A DNA stretch of 64,000 nt from an uncultured Muribaculaceae bacterium (GCA_910577355.1 CAJTMY010000008.1:1-64000), one strand, 5' to 3'; counted from the stretch's first letter, positions 9,113 through 18,432 are shown. Notes: generated by a model not told the origin, from the sequence alone. Numbers and translations are program-made.

Positions 9113-10048
9113 TTAGCAGCAGCCTGCGAGGGCGGCGTTGGTCTTGTGCACGGCCTCGGCGCTCTTGCGGAATGCTTCCTTCTCGGCTTCGTTGAGGTCG
9201 AATTCAACGACTTTCTCGATACCGTTGCGGCCAAGGAGACAGGGCACGCCGATGCAGAGATCCTTTTCGCCGTATTCGCCGTCGAGCAGAGCGGAGCAGC
9301 TGATGAGCTTCTTCTGGTCGTGGAGCACGGCGGCCACAACCTGTGCTGCGGCTGCACCGGGGGCATACCATGCCGAAGTACCGAGAAGCTTGGTAAGGGT
9401 AGCACCGCCTACCATTGTGTCGGCAGCGACCTTCTCGAGCTGTTCTGCGGGAAGGAGCGACGAAGCGGGCAGACCACGATATGCGGCAAAGCGTGTGAGG
9501 GGTATCATGGTTGTGTCTCCGTGACCGCCGATCACGATGCCTTCCACCTCGGTGGCGTTGGCACCGAGAGCGATGCTCAGGAAATATTTGAAGCGTGCGC
9601 TGTCGAGTGCGCCGCCCATACCGATGATACGGTTCTTGGGCAGGCCGGTAACCTTATGAATAAGATAGGTCATGGTGTCCATAGGATTCGACACGCACAG
9701 TATGATGGCATTAGGCGAGTGCTTGAGCACGTTGTCGGCAACAGACTTCACGATGCCTGCGTTCACACCGATGAGCTCCTCTCGGGTCATGCCGGGCTTG
9801 CGTGGGATACCGGAAGTGATGACAACCACATCCGAGTTTTCAGTCATGGCATAATCGTTTGTAACACCGGTGAGGCGGGTGTTGATGCCGAGGATATTGG
9901 CTGTCTGCATGATATCCATGGCCTTGCCTTCAGCAACGCCTTCTTTGATATCGAGAAGCACCACTTCGTCGGCAACCTGATTGGTCACCAGAACATTCGC
10001 ACATGTAGCGCCTACATTGCCGGCGCCGATTACAGTTACTTTTGACAT
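9113..10048 (-). CDS. mdh: Malate dehydrogenase (NAD)
   Basis: The 311-aa protein belongs to the lactate/malate dehydrogenase family, of LDH-like MDH type. It has the NAD-binding GAGNVGATCANVL (about 8-20), the loop SGIPRKPGMTREEL with substrate-binding Arg residues, CVSNPMDTMTYL, and the catalytic-His motif IVIGGHGDTTMIPL (about 168-181). It interconverts malate and oxaloacetate, which in Bacteroidales belongs to the reductive branch towards succinate and propionate. It has its own promoter and terminator. Confidence 0.96.
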   Translation of the reverse strand: MSKVTVIGAGNVGATCANVLVTNQVADEVVLLDIKEGVAEGKAMDIMQTANILGINTRLTGVTNDYAMTENSDVVVITSGIPRKPGMTREELIGVNAGIVKSVADNVLKHSPNAIILCVSNPMDTMTYLIHKVTGLPKNRIIGMGGALDSARFKYFLSIALGANATEVEGIVIGGHGDTTMIPLTRFAAYRGLPASSLLPAEQLEKVAADTMVGGATLTKLLGTSAWYAPGAAAAQVVAAVLHDQKKLISCSALLDGEYGEKDLCIGVPCLLGRNGIEKVVEFDLNEAEKEAFRKSAEAVHKTNAALAGCC

Positions 10049-10075
10049 AAGGTTGGTTTAATTAAATTAACACCG

Positions 10076-10105
10076 CAAATTTAACCATTTATTTCTACAC
10101 TTCCA
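10076..10105 (-). promoter_or_regulatory. Promoter of mdh
   Basis: On the minus strand TTG at 10105-10103 and TAAATTTG at 10083-10076 are separated by 19 bp. The start codon lies 28 bp downstream. Confidence 0.72.
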
Positions 10106-10164
10106 ATTTTTATCCGACTTTTGACAGGCAAAAGTTCTGTCTCAACATATTGTCTAAAAAGAAA

Positions 10165-10191
10165 CGCCCCGCGTCGTCACGACGTGAGGCG
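10165..10191 (-). terminator. Probable terminator of the 10304-10810 lipoprotein gene
   Basis: A 12-bp stem with one mismatch and one wobble (10165-10176 with 10180-10191) and a TCA loop. On the minus strand it is followed by TTTCTTTTT. It sits 112 bp past the stop codon, so assignment to that gene is by position. Confidence 0.6.
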
Positions 10192-10303
10192 CCCTTATAA
10201 TTAAAGGCTTGTGAAAACTTTAACTGTTTCAATCTACTAATTCAATCATAATATACTCAATATAAAGTAGACTTTTCAATATGAGAAACCTATCTTGCTT
10301 ATG

Positions 10304-10810
10304 TCATAACGTTATATCGGCTTTTTTGCCTTCCATAGGGCTGTCGCCGTTCGACGACTCCTTGACACACAGATACCATGTGCCAAGATAGCGCACAGGC
10401 TTGAAGTACCAGTTGGTGCTTATGCGGCCTCCGATATTGACACGGCACTGCACTTCATTGCACTCGGGCGACTTATATATGCAGTCGACTATCTCATAAT
10501 CGGTTACCGGCATCGAAAGCATTGGCGCCAGCCGGTCGCGCTGTTCGAGTGTGATAGGATACGGCTCGCGATCCTCATCGTCGTAGTCCACTATATAAAG
10601 CATGGATGCGGCACCGTCGGGGTCGCCGGCTATGACATGGTTCATGAACTCGCGTACAAGGCCGATACTGAGGGTAGTATCCTGCCCAGTGAGCACCATG
10701 CGGTTCTCCTCGGGCAAGCCCGATGTCTTGTCGCCCGATCCGCCGCACGAGGCACAACAGAGAGCTACAGCCATCGAAAGACAAAAAGCGATTGGAAATA
10801 AAGATCTCAT
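10304..10810 (-). CDS. Small lipoprotein, NTF2-like/DUF4878-type fold suspected
   Basis: The protein has 168 aa and begins MRSLFPIAFCLSMAVALCCA followed by SCGGSG, a lipoprotein signal. The mature part contains VREFMNHVIAGDPDGAASML and later YLGTWYLCVKE. This layout of helix then beta-sheet is seen in NTF2-like lipoproteins such as DUF4878. No catalytic residues stand out and the function is not known. It is preceded by the terminator of the large lipoprotein gene, so it probably has its own promoter, which I did not find. Confidence 0.75.
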   Translation of the reverse strand: MRSLFPIAFCLSMAVALCCASCGGSGDKTSGLPEENRMVLTGQDTTLSIGLVREFMNHVIAGDPDGAASMLYIVDYDDEDREPYPITLEQRDRLAPMLSMPVTDYEIVDCIYKSPECNEVQCRVNIGGRISTNWYFKPVRYLGTWYLCVKESSNGDSPMEGKKADITL

Positions 10811-10835
10811 TTCAGGTTCAATCGGTAGATAGAGA

Positions 10836-10860
10836 CAGGGACGTAGAAGCTACGCCCCTG
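10836..10860. terminator. Terminator after the DUF4988-type lipoprotein gene
   Basis: CAGGGACGTAG (10836-10846) and CTACGCCCCTG (10850-10860) form an 11-bp stem with one mismatch and a 3-nt loop. The T tract on the minus strand is weak. Confidence 0.5.
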
Positions 10861-10898
10861 CCTCATTGATTTATTGATTTAACCGAGGGGATGTCAAA

Positions 10899-13800
10899 TT
10901 ACTGACCGATGGTCGGGTTCACGGTTATGTCAAGGTTGAGCTTGACATAGCCCCACTTGTACTTCACTACGAAGGGAACGCGGATCTTGAAGGCATAGCC
11001 GAGCACGTTGCCGCCGTTCTTGTAGTTGATCACACCGATAGTGTTGAGCGAGAGGGCCGATGCAGGCGTGTATGTGAGACGGATGTCGGGAAGAACCGAC
11101 GACAGTTTCTGGGTGTCGAGCGAGCCGCCGTTGAGGTTGGTGGTCACATACTCGGTGATATCAGCGCCATCGCCTTTCACCTCTTCCACCTTGCCGGTGT
11201 TGGGGTTGAGTATGCCCACGAAGACACCTTCCACACCATAGTAATCAAGATATTTGTTGGTTGTGGTGAAGTCAATGTTACGCCAGTCCTTGAAGCCGAT
11301 GCACTTGGCGATCTCGAGAGTCGAGCCGTTGTCCTTGGCATCTTCAAGTGCGGGTGCTTCCTTGTCGGTGACTGTGATAGGACGGAGGAAACGCACATTG
11401 TATGTGTTGTTGCTCAGGAAGAGGGGCTTCGAGCAGCCGTTCACAGCCGATACCTTGACGGTAGCAGCGAGAGTCTCGCCATAGGCAAGCTGCTGGGCGC
11501 CGGCAAAGTTGAGAATATCCTTTGCCACATCGTTGTTCTGGTATTCCACCTGATAGGTGCTGTTGTCGATCTTGGCAACAGTTTCTGCGGTTGTGGCGGG
11601 CTGCCCCTTGATATAAGCCTTTAGGTTGACACCGTCGGGCAGAAGGACATAGGTTGCTCCGGACATACCCTTCACTTCGGCGGGAGCATTGGCGAGGGTA
11701 GTGAACTCGAATGCGTCCTTGGTGGTCACGTAATCTTTGTAGATTGTGGCATCAAGACCGGTGAGGCCTACTTCCTTGTTGCCTACGAAAGGATAGAGCA
11801 TGTTGTTGATGAATGTGCAGGCTGCCGAAGTGAGGTTATTGTTGGGAACAGCCACGTTGAGGTGTGTCTCCTCTTTCTTGCCGCCGTTGGATGCCGAGAG
11901 GCCGGTGTTGTATGTATACCACAGTTCAGCGATCTTCTTGCTGTCATCGACTGCTGCGGTGGGATTCACGTATAGAGGCGAAGGAGCCCATGTGAATGTC
12001 ACGGATACATGTGTGCCTGCATAGCGTGTGCCGGTCTTGCCGTCGTATACCACAGTCACCTTCATTGAGGTGGGCTTGGTGGAGCCGGTGAAGTAGTTGT
12101 ATACGTCGTTGGCTGTGATAGTCCACTTCAGCACACGTGTGGTGGTGCCTTCGTTGAGGTCGTCTACGAGGTTTACCTTGCCGTACTTCACGGTAGCGTT
12201 GCTGATAGTTTTGTCGGCAGCGATGTTAACCTGTTGGGCAAGGAAGTCGGCCGCATTCTCCCAACGGAGCTCATAGTTCTTCTCAAATTCGGATTTCTCC
12301 ATATTGAGTGTGGCAAGGATACGCTCCTCAACCTGGTGCCATGCGAGTTTGAATTCCTGATCGGCGGTAGCGCAGCTCACAGTGTAGCCATTTGTCCAGT
12401 TGAAGTCTACGGGAGTGATAGCCTCGGCGGGAGGTACAGCGCCGGGGACAACGATCTCAAGCTTCACATAAGCCACAGCGGCAACAGGACGAGAAGCTGT
12501 AACGGTGTCGACGAGGCTGACACGTACGAGAGGCATACGGCCTACCGAAGCCTTGTTCTGGTCGTCGCACCAGGGCTGCCATTTGCCGTCCTTAGGCATC
12601 TGGGCATGGATGAAAGCGTTGTTTGCCGGGTTGAGAGCTGCATGAGCCGACTGAGATGTCTGATTGGAACCTTCAGTGTAGCCTACAAGCTCATAGATAT
12701 ACTTGAAGCCATATTCGTTGACAGGCTTGGCCCACTTCACATGCTTGCCTTCGGCGTTGGTGTAGTCAGCCTGGATGTATTTCGACAGATCGATACCTTC
12801 CTTGTTGTTCCATGCGATCGTGAGGGCTGGTTCAGCAGCGATAGCGTCGGCAGCCTTTGTATACCAGTGGTTGGCCGAGGGAGGATTACTCAAAGTGACA
12901 CCGGTAGCGTTTGCAGGAACCGCAAGGTCGATATCGGTATAGTACGAGGCGCGTACAGCCGCGTAATCAGAAACGATTACTGTGTCGGACACACCCGCCT
13001 TCTCGTTGAGACGGGCCTTGAGAGCAAGTACGGTAACCTGGTCGTCATCGCTGATGCTCTTGATATCGCCCTGAAGATTGGCCTTGACGGTAAGGATACC
13101 CTTATTGGCCGACTGGTCGAAGATCTTGGCGGTAACCGACGAAGCCGAACGGGCATAAACGAGATCCTCGGTAATGAATTCGAGACCGAAGATATTCTCT
13201 ACGTTTGCGCTCGATGGGTTGAGATAGTAGTTGGCCACAAGAGCGGGAGTCATGCTCACTAGATCCTTGACCTCGGGAGCGTCGTTGCCGTTCTTGCCGT
13301 CGGGGCTTACAGGGAGGGTCTTGAGTTCGTTGAACTTGAATGTGGCTGCATCCATTGCCTCGATACCCTGATAGTAGAAATCGGGCTTGAAAACAAGGCC
13401 GCGCAGAGCGCCTGTCTTGGCAAGCACGATTGCGCCGTCCTGACCTTCCACACCGAAGAGGTATACATCGTTGGCCGATACAACAGCGGTGATATGCTCG
13501 CCGTCGACTGCATAGCGGATAGCATTCTTCTGTTTGAGCACATAGCTATTGGCAGCTGCATCCCAGGTATAGAGATCGAAGTAGCCTTCGTTGTTGGGTT
13601 TGTAGTAGTCGCCGGGGGTACCTGTCGCACCGGGCTTGCCATCCTGTCCGGGCTTGCCGTTCTCACCGGGCTTGCCGTCCTGACCGACAGCCTTATATTC
13701 GGTGGGTTCGCCGTTCTTGCACCAGTAGCCTTCGGCGTTGATGGTCCACACATCGGCGTCTTTGCCGTTGGTACCGTTCTGAATGGTAAAGCTTTCGGTC

Positions 13801-14039
13801 TTGCCATCCTTCTCCATATTGATGACAACACCCTTGCCATCAGCAGTAGGAACGACCGAGGTAATCACACCACCCTGAGAAACTTTCTGCGCGATGTTGT
13901 CAAGGGCAGACTTGTTCTCGGCGACTTCCTTATTGAGACGATTGATGTCGTCGTCATAGTCCTTACAGGACATGAACGAAGCCGGCATCGATGCGCACAC
14001 AAGCGAAAGAAGCGCGATTTTCAATAAATCTTTGTTCAT
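10899..14039 (-). CDS. Large surface lipoprotein, DUF4988/PL29-N-terminal type with a short collagen-like segment
   Basis: From the ATG at 14039 the product has 1046 aa. It starts MNKDLLKIALLSLVCASMPA and has a lipobox ending FMSC. A coiled-coil stretch (DINRLNKEVAENKSALDNIA) follows, then VVINMEKDGKTESF and a run of about eight Gly-X-Y triplets (GQDGKPGENGKPGQDGKPG). This N-terminal layout is that of the DUF4988 / PL29 lyase N-terminal domain in Bacteroidales cell-surface proteins. The remaining 850 or so residues look like a series of beta-sandwich repeats with no recognised catalytic motif. An upstream frame to 14129 exists, but it would absorb the promoter and lacks a signal peptide at its start. 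Confidence 0.8.
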   Translation of the reverse strand: MNKDLLKIALLSLVCASMPASFMSCKDYDDDINRLNKEVAENKSALDNIAQKVSQGGVITSVVPTADGKGVVINMEKDGKTESFTIQNGTNGKDADVWTINAEGYWCKNGEPTEYKAVGQDGKPGENGKPGQDGKPGATGTPGDYYKPNNEGYFDLYTWDAAANSYVLKQKNAIRYAVDGEHITAVVSANDVYLFGVEGQDGAIVLAKTGALRGLVFKPDFYYQGIEAMDAATFKFNELKTLPVSPDGKNGNDAPEVKDLVSMTPALVANYYLNPSSANVENIFGLEFITEDLVYARSASSVTAKIFDQSANKGILTVKANLQGDIKSISDDDQVTVLALKARLNEKAGVSDTVIVSDYAAVRASYYTDIDLAVPANATGVTLSNPPSANHWYTKAADAIAAEPALTIAWNNKEGIDLSKYIQADYTNAEGKHVKWAKPVNEYGFKYIYELVGYTEGSNQTSQSAHAALNPANNAFIHAQMPKDGKWQPWCDDQNKASVGRMPLVRVSLVDTVTASRPVAAVAYVKLEIVVPGAVPPAEAITPVDFNWTNGYTVSCATADQEFKLAWHQVEERILATLNMEKSEFEKNYELRWENAADFLAQQVNIAADKTISNATVKYGKVNLVDDLNEGTTTRVLKWTITANDVYNYFTGSTKPTSMKVTVVYDGKTGTRYAGTHVSVTFTWAPSPLYVNPTAAVDDSKKIAELWYTYNTGLSASNGGKKEETHLNVAVPNNNLTSAACTFINNMLYPFVGNKEVGLTGLDATIYKDYVTTKDAFEFTTLANAPAEVKGMSGATYVLLPDGVNLKAYIKGQPATTAETVAKIDNSTYQVEYQNNDVAKDILNFAGAQQLAYGETLAATVKVSAVNGCSKPLFLSNNTYNVRFLRPITVTDKEAPALEDAKDNGSTLEIAKCIGFKDWRNIDFTTTNKYLDYYGVEGVFVGILNPNTGKVEEVKGDGADITEYVTTNLNGGSLDTQKLSSVLPDIRLTYTPASALSLNTIGVINYKNGGNVLGYAFKIRVPFVVKYKWGYVKLNLDITVNPTIGQ

Positions 14040-14126
14040 AAATTGTTTTAATAAATTATTAATGTGGATTGATTGTTTTATTATCCTTATTTTACACCGA
14101 CGCATGCCGATGAATTTATAGCACGA

Positions 14127-14155
14127 CAAAGTTACGACAAATGTTTATGTCACAA
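14127..14155 (-). promoter_or_regulatory. Promoter of the DUF4988-type lipoprotein gene
   Basis: On the minus strand TTG (14155-14153) and TAACTTTG (14134-14127) are 18 bp apart. Two copies of ACGACAAA (plus strand, 14123-14130 and 14134-14141) overlap the -7 box and may bind a regulator. Confidence 0.55.
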
Positions 14156-14183
14156 GCGGTTGTAATGTAGCGTAATTGACACG

Positions 14184-14408
14184 CTAATGCTGCAAATCCC
14201 GCCGCAGGTTCACCTGATCGGACAACATGGAAAAGAAATCCTTGTTGAGCACAAGCGAAATCCGCATCAGCAGTGATGTGTCAATACTGTTTTTCTGAAA
14301 AAGGCGATACACATTCGAACGGTCGAGGCAAAGCTTTCGGGCAAACCATGCCACCGAACGCTCCTGGGCAGTGAGTTCGTCTTTGATAAGCTGTCCTATG
14401 GGTTCCAT
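14184..14408 (-). CDS. Small XRE-like DNA-binding regulator
   Basis: This 74-aa protein consists almost only of a helix-turn-helix: LIKDELTAQERSVAWFARKL, then CLDRSNVYRLFQKNSIDTSLL. It resembles Bacteroidales XRE-type single-domain regulators. It lies between the large lipoprotein gene and the pRiA4b-type gene, and a motif TTTGTCG[CT] occurs on both sides of it (see findings), which could be its operator. A -7-like TAACTTTG lies at 14477-14470 (minus strand) without a clear upstream element. Confidence 0.75.
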   Translation of the reverse strand: MEPIGQLIKDELTAQERSVAWFARKLCLDRSNVYRLFQKNSIDTSLLMRISLVLNKDFFSMLSDQVNLRRDLQH

Positions 14409-14515
14409 GATTTAGAGGCCGGATTTATTAAGAAATGGATTTTAAAGTGTCGTGGTAATTACGCTGATGCAAAGTTACTACATAAGTAGTTGGTTAATAG
14501 AACTGAACAGTGGCA

Positions 14516-14546
14516 TTTGTCGCAACGCCACTGTAGCGTTTGTCGC
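14516..14546. promoter_or_regulatory. Paired TTTGTCGC repeats, candidate operator
   Basis: TTTGTCGC occurs at 14516-14523 and 14539-14546, starts 23 bp apart, within the longer similar blocks GCATTTGTCGCAAC and GCGTTTGTCGCGAC. A CAGTGGC/GCCACTG hairpin overlaps the first copy. The pair lies in the divergent space between the XRE gene and the gene at 14701. Confidence 0.4.
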
Positions 14547-14605
14547 GACTTGCCGGAGGCATATGGCCGTACTTGCACCCCCGGATTTTTTTTAACCGAT
14601 TTTAT

Positions 14606-14637
14606 TTGCATTTTTTAGTTTATAATTGCTATCTTCG
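14606..14637 (+). promoter_or_regulatory. Promoter of the pRiA4b ORF3-like gene
   Basis: TTG at 14606-14608 and TATCTTCG at 14630-14637 are 21 bp apart; the -7 box differs from TAnnTTTG at one position. The ATG lies 63 bp further on. Confidence 0.5.
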
Positions 14638-14700
14638 CACTATGAAATCTTGATTGATTTCAAATAAATGGAATTTATAATCTAACACAAGCATAACTAT

Positions 14701-15255
14701 ATGATTTTCAATTTCAGAATTGTTTCGGACGGTGCCGAGACATTCAAACGTGAAATTCAAATCGACGCACAGGCCACATTTCTCGACCTCAAGAATGCTA
14801 TATGCGACAGTTGCGGATGGGAAAAAACCATGATGGACTCTTTCTTTATCTGCGATGACGGATGGGAGAAGCGTAAGGAAATCACCTACGAGGACATGGA
14901 TCTTGATTCCGATCAGGAAGCATGGCTCATGGACGATGCCGTGCTTGAAGACTTCATAGATGACGAGGGCCAGAGACTGCTTTTCGTTTTCGATTACATG
15001 ACCGACCGCGCACTGTTCATGGAAATGAAAGAAATGATCCCCGGCCGCACACTCAAGGATCCCGTCTGCACTCTCTCGCTCGGCTCCGCTCCGAAGCAGA
15101 TAGTGGACATGGACGAGTTCGACGCCCAGATAGATGCCAAGGCCGCCAAAGCCCTGCCTTCCGACGATGAGATAGACGAGGAGTTCTATGGCTCTGAATC
15201 CTTCAACCCCGATGAATTCGAGGCCGAGGGATTCGACGAAATGGATTTCAACTGA
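14701..15255 (+). CDS. Plasmid pRiA4b ORF-3-family protein
   Basis: The protein has 184 aa and is strongly acidic. It opens IFNFRIVSDGAETFKREIQI, then FLDLKNAICDSCGWE, and contains LLFVFDYMTDRALFMEMKEM. This resembles the pRiA4b ORF-3 (TnpR-passenger) family, a ubiquitin-like fold with unknown function common in Bacteroidetes chromosomes. The C-terminus (about 140-184) is an Asp/Glu-rich tail ending DEMDFN. It is the first gene of a plus-strand run leading to bioB, with a 70-bp gap. Confidence 0.8.
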   Translation: MIFNFRIVSDGAETFKREIQIDAQATFLDLKNAICDSCGWEKTMMDSFFICDDGWEKRKEITYEDMDLDSDQEAWLMDDAVLEDFIDDEGQRLLFVFDYMTDRALFMEMKEMIPGRTLKDPVCTLSLGSAPKQIVDMDEFDAQIDAKAAKALPSDDEIDEEFYGSESFNPDEFEAEGFDEMDFN

Positions 15256-15325
15256 TAATATCACACGATATACCACGACACACGCCGACCAATCACAACG
15301 TCGGACGGCTGTGCCGCTATCTGCA

Positions 15326-16276
15326 ATGGAAAATCTGATTGAAAAAGTACTGGCCGGCGGCATGCTTACAGATGCCGAGGCCTATAGCCTGTGCGATATA
15401 CCGTCGCACGAGCTGCGCGAAGCCGCGGCAAAGGTCACGGCTAAGTTCTGCCCCCGCGTATTCGATTCATGCTCGATTGTCAACGCCCGCTCGGGCAAAT
15501 GCTCCGAGAACTGCAAATGGTGCGCCCAGTCGGCCCATTACCGCACAGGATGCGAGGAATATCCGCTTATAGACCGCGAAAAGTGCATGCATGCGGCCCG
15601 GCTCAACCACAAAGCCGGCGTAAGGCGATTCTCGCTCGTGGCAAGCGGCAAGGCCGTGAAAGGCGAGACACTAAAAAAAATCACCGGCATGCTGCGCGAC
15701 ATACGCGAACAGGTAGGCATATCCACCTGCGCCTCACTCGGACTGCTCGACCGCGACGAGATGAGGCAGCTGTACGACTGCGGCGTGCGCAGGTACCACT
15801 GCAACCTCGAGACAGCGCCATCGCACTTTGCCACACTGTGCACCACCCATACCATCGAAGACAAGTTGCGCACCATCGAATATGCGCACGAACTCGGCAT
15901 GGAGGTGTGCTCCGGCGGCATAATCGGTATGGGCGAAACCAAGATGCAGCGCATCGAGTTCGCCCTCACCCTGCGCCGCGCCAGACCATCTTCGATACCT
16001 ATCAACTTCCTGTCGCCTATCCCCGGCACACCGCTCGAAAACGCCGAGCCGCTGAGCGACGACGAGATTCTCGATACCATCGCGATATTCCGACTCGTGC
16101 ATCCCCACACACAACTGCGCTTTGCCGGAGGGCGCAAACGTCTGAGCCGTGAAATACAGCTCGAAGCTCTGCGCATCGGCATCAACAGCGGCGTAGTGGG
16201 CGATCTGCTTACCACGATCGGTTCGACCGTCGACGAAGACCGCCGGCTTATTGACGACGCCGGATACGAATTCTGA
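15326..16276 (+). CDS. bioB: Biotin synthase
   Basis: From the ATG at 15326 the product has 316 aa, the usual length. The radical SAM cluster motif CSENCKWCAQS gives Cys59, Cys63 and Cys66. Other BioB blocks are GVRRFSLVASGKA, STCASLGLLD, YHCNLETAPSHF, VCSGGIIGMGET and LRFAGGRKR. It inserts sulfur into dethiobiotin using SAM and two iron-sulfur clusters. No other biotin gene adjoins it. The stop codon is followed directly by the ATG of the methyltransferase gene. Confidence 0.96.
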   Translation: MENLIEKVLAGGMLTDAEAYSLCDIPSHELREAAAKVTAKFCPRVFDSCSIVNARSGKCSENCKWCAQSAHYRTGCEEYPLIDREKCMHAARLNHKAGVRRFSLVASGKAVKGETLKKITGMLRDIREQVGISTCASLGLLDRDEMRQLYDCGVRRYHCNLETAPSHFATLCTTHTIEDKLRTIEYAHELGMEVCSGGIIGMGETKMQRIEFALTLRRARPSSIPINFLSPIPGTPLENAEPLSDDEILDTIAIFRLVHPHTQLRFAGGRKRLSREIQLEALRIGINSGVVGDLLTTIGSTVDEDRRLIDDAGYEF

Positions 16277-17044
16277 ATGACACAGCTCACAAAAGCACTC
16301 CGCCGCGACATAGCATCGCTCTCCGACATCAAAGGCCGGCGCCGCCTCGACGCATTCATGGCCGAAGGCACAAAATGCGTGCTCGACACCATCGGCGCAT
16401 TCACAGTACGGCATATCATAGCCACCCCGCAGTGGCTCGCCGCCAACCCGCTGCCGCCAGACCTCGACATCATCGAGGCCAACCGCGGCGAGATAGGCGA
16501 GATGTCGTCAATGGCCCTCGCACCCGACGTGATAGCGGTATACAACTTGCCCGAGCCGGCTACATTCCACCCTGCCGAAGCGACCTCGCAGCTCGTCGTG
16601 GCTCTTGACCGCGTGCAGGATCCCGGCAACCTCGGCACCATAATGCGCACCGCCGACTGGATGGGCATCACCACCGTGATTGCCTCCACCGACACGGTCG
16701 ACTGCTTCAACCCTAAAGTCATACAAGCCACCATGGGCGCCATATCGCGCGTGCGGGTAGTATACGGCGACCTTTCGGCCATGCTACGTGAAGCCGCCAA
16801 GGCCGGCGCCCCGGTATACGGTACATTCCTCGACGGCGACAACATATACACCGCCCCGCTCAGCCCTGCCGGCATAGTGGTGATGGGCAACGAAGGCCGC
16901 GGCATATCGTCCGAAGTAGCCGCCACAGCGACGCGACGCCTGCTCATCCCTCCCTACCCCGCAGGCCACCCCACATCCGAATCGCTCAACGTGGCCACCG
17001 CCACCGCAATCACCCTCTCCCAATTCCGCGCACGACAATTCTGA
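16277..17044 (+). CDS. TrmH/SpoU-family RNA 2'-O-ribose methyltransferase
   Basis: The protein has 255 aa. An N-terminal substrate-binding region (LSDIKGRRRLDAFMAEG) is followed by the SPOUT domain with motif 1 DRVQDPGNLGTIMRTADW, motif 2 VVMGNEGRGIS and motif 3 SLNVATATAITLSQF. Such enzymes methylate a ribose in rRNA or tRNA with SAM; the target nucleotide cannot be told from sequence. It starts immediately after bioB and ends 5 bp before radA, so the three form one operon. Confidence 0.92.
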   Translation: MTQLTKALRRDIASLSDIKGRRRLDAFMAEGTKCVLDTIGAFTVRHIIATPQWLAANPLPPDLDIIEANRGEIGEMSSMALAPDVIAVYNLPEPATFHPAEATSQLVVALDRVQDPGNLGTIMRTADWMGITTVIASTDTVDCFNPKVIQATMGAISRVRVVYGDLSAMLREAAKAGAPVYGTFLDGDNIYTAPLSPAGIVVMGNEGRGISSEVAATATRRLLIPPYPAGHPTSESLNVATATAITLSQFRARQF

Positions 17045-17049
17045 CAAAC

Positions 17050-18420
17050 ATGGCAAAGACTAAATACAAATCGGTGTGGATGTGCAGCGAGTGCGGCAAC
17101 GAGTCGCCCCGATGGGAAGGCAAGTGCCCCGCATGTGGCGCATGGAACAGCATGGTGGAGGAGCGCGTGGCCGCAAAGCCCTCGCGCTCGCCGTCGCCAG
17201 TGGCAAGCCGCGGCCGCTCGGAGGCAAAGGTGCTAAACGAGATTGCGGCCGAACAGTTGCCGCGCATACAGTTGCCGTCGGGCGAACTCAACCGCGTGCT
17301 CGGCGGCGGACTCGTACCGGGCGGCATGGTGCTAATCGGCGGCGAACCGGGTGTGGGCAAGTCGACGCTCGTGCTCCAGAATCTGCTCGCCATTCGCAGC
17401 AAGACCATCCTCTACGCCTCGGGCGAGGAAAGCGCCACGCAGATAAAGATGCGCGCCGACCGCATAGGCCGCGGCTCCGACAACATGTTTATCGTCTGCG
17501 AGACATCGCTCGAGAATATTTTCGCGCACATCGAGGCTGTAAACCCGGGCATCGTCGTCATCGACTCCATACAGACTATCGCCTCCGAGGCGCTCGACTC
17601 CTCGGCCGGCAGCGTTAGCCAGGTGCGCGAATGCGCCGCACAGCTGCTGAAATATGCCAAGGAAACAGGCGTGCCGGTGCTACTCATAGGCCATATCACC
17701 AAGGAAGGCTCGCTCGCCGGGCCAAAAGTACTCGAACATATAGTCGACGCAGTGCTGCAGTTTGAAGGCGACCGGCAGTATATGTTCCGCATCCTGCGCG
17801 CCATAAAGAACCGTTTCGGCAGCACCAGCGAACTCGGCATCTACGAGATGGGACAGCGCGGCCTGCGCGAGGTGCTCAACCCCTCGGAACTTCTGCTCAC
17901 CGGCGCCGACCGCGCGCTGAGCGGCATAGCCGTGGGCGTCACAGTCGACGGCGCCCGCCCGTTCCTCATCGAGGTTCAGGCTCTCGTAAGCACTGCCGCA
18001 TACGGCACTCCCCAGCGCTCTGTAACCGGATTCGACTCCAAGCGCATGAACATGCTCCTCGCCGTACTTGAAAAACGCGTGGGCTTCAAACTCGCCGCCA
18101 AGGATGTATTTCTCAACATCGCCGGCGGCCTGAAAGTAAGCGATCCCGCTCTCGACCTACCGGTCATCTCGGCCATATTGTCGAGCAACTTCGACACGGT
18201 GATCCCCCATTCCACATGCATGGCGGGTGAAGTGGGGCTGTCGGGCGAGATACGCCCCGTAGGACGCCTCGAGCAACGTGTGTCGGAGGCGTGCAAACTC
18301 GGCATGGAACGCATGATAGTACCGAAAGGCAACCTCAAAGGCGTGGATCTGAGCCGTTTCAACATCGAGATAATCGAAGTGGCCCGCGTCGACGAAGCCT
18401 TCCGCACCCTGTTCGCGTAG
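17050..18420 (+). CDS. radA: DNA repair protein RadA
   Basis: The 456-aa protein has an N-terminal zinc finger (CSEC at 12-15, CPAC at 26-29), a RecA-like ATPase with Walker A GGEPGVGKST, the RadA-specific KNRFGSTSELGIYEM motif, and a C-terminal Lon-like domain (GGLKVSDPALDLPV, GEVGLSGEIRPV). It processes branched recombination intermediates. It is last in the bioB operon and converges on the S41 peptidase gene with a 12-bp gap. Confidence 0.96.
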   Translation: MAKTKYKSVWMCSECGNESPRWEGKCPACGAWNSMVEERVAAKPSRSPSPVASRGRSEAKVLNEIAAEQLPRIQLPSGELNRVLGGGLVPGGMVLIGGEPGVGKSTLVLQNLLAIRSKTILYASGEESATQIKMRADRIGRGSDNMFIVCETSLENIFAHIEAVNPGIVVIDSIQTIASEALDSSAGSVSQVRECAAQLLKYAKETGVPVLLIGHITKEGSLAGPKVLEHIVDAVLQFEGDRQYMFRILRAIKNRFGSTSELGIYEMGQRGLREVLNPSELLLTGADRALSGIAVGVTVDGARPFLIEVQALVSTAAYGTPQRSVTGFDSKRMNMLLAVLEKRVGFKLAAKDVFLNIAGGLKVSDPALDLPVISAILSSNFDTVIPHSTCMAGEVGLSGEIRPVGRLEQRVSEACKLGMERMIVPKGNLKGVDLSRFNIEIIEVARVDEAFRTLFA

Positions 18421-18432
18421 ACTATTCCTGCC

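Noticed and set aside
15538..16947. 469-aa frame opposite bioB and the methyltransferase gene
   Set aside because: It is a shadow of clear plus-strand genes, Ser/Arg-rich with no recognisable domain.
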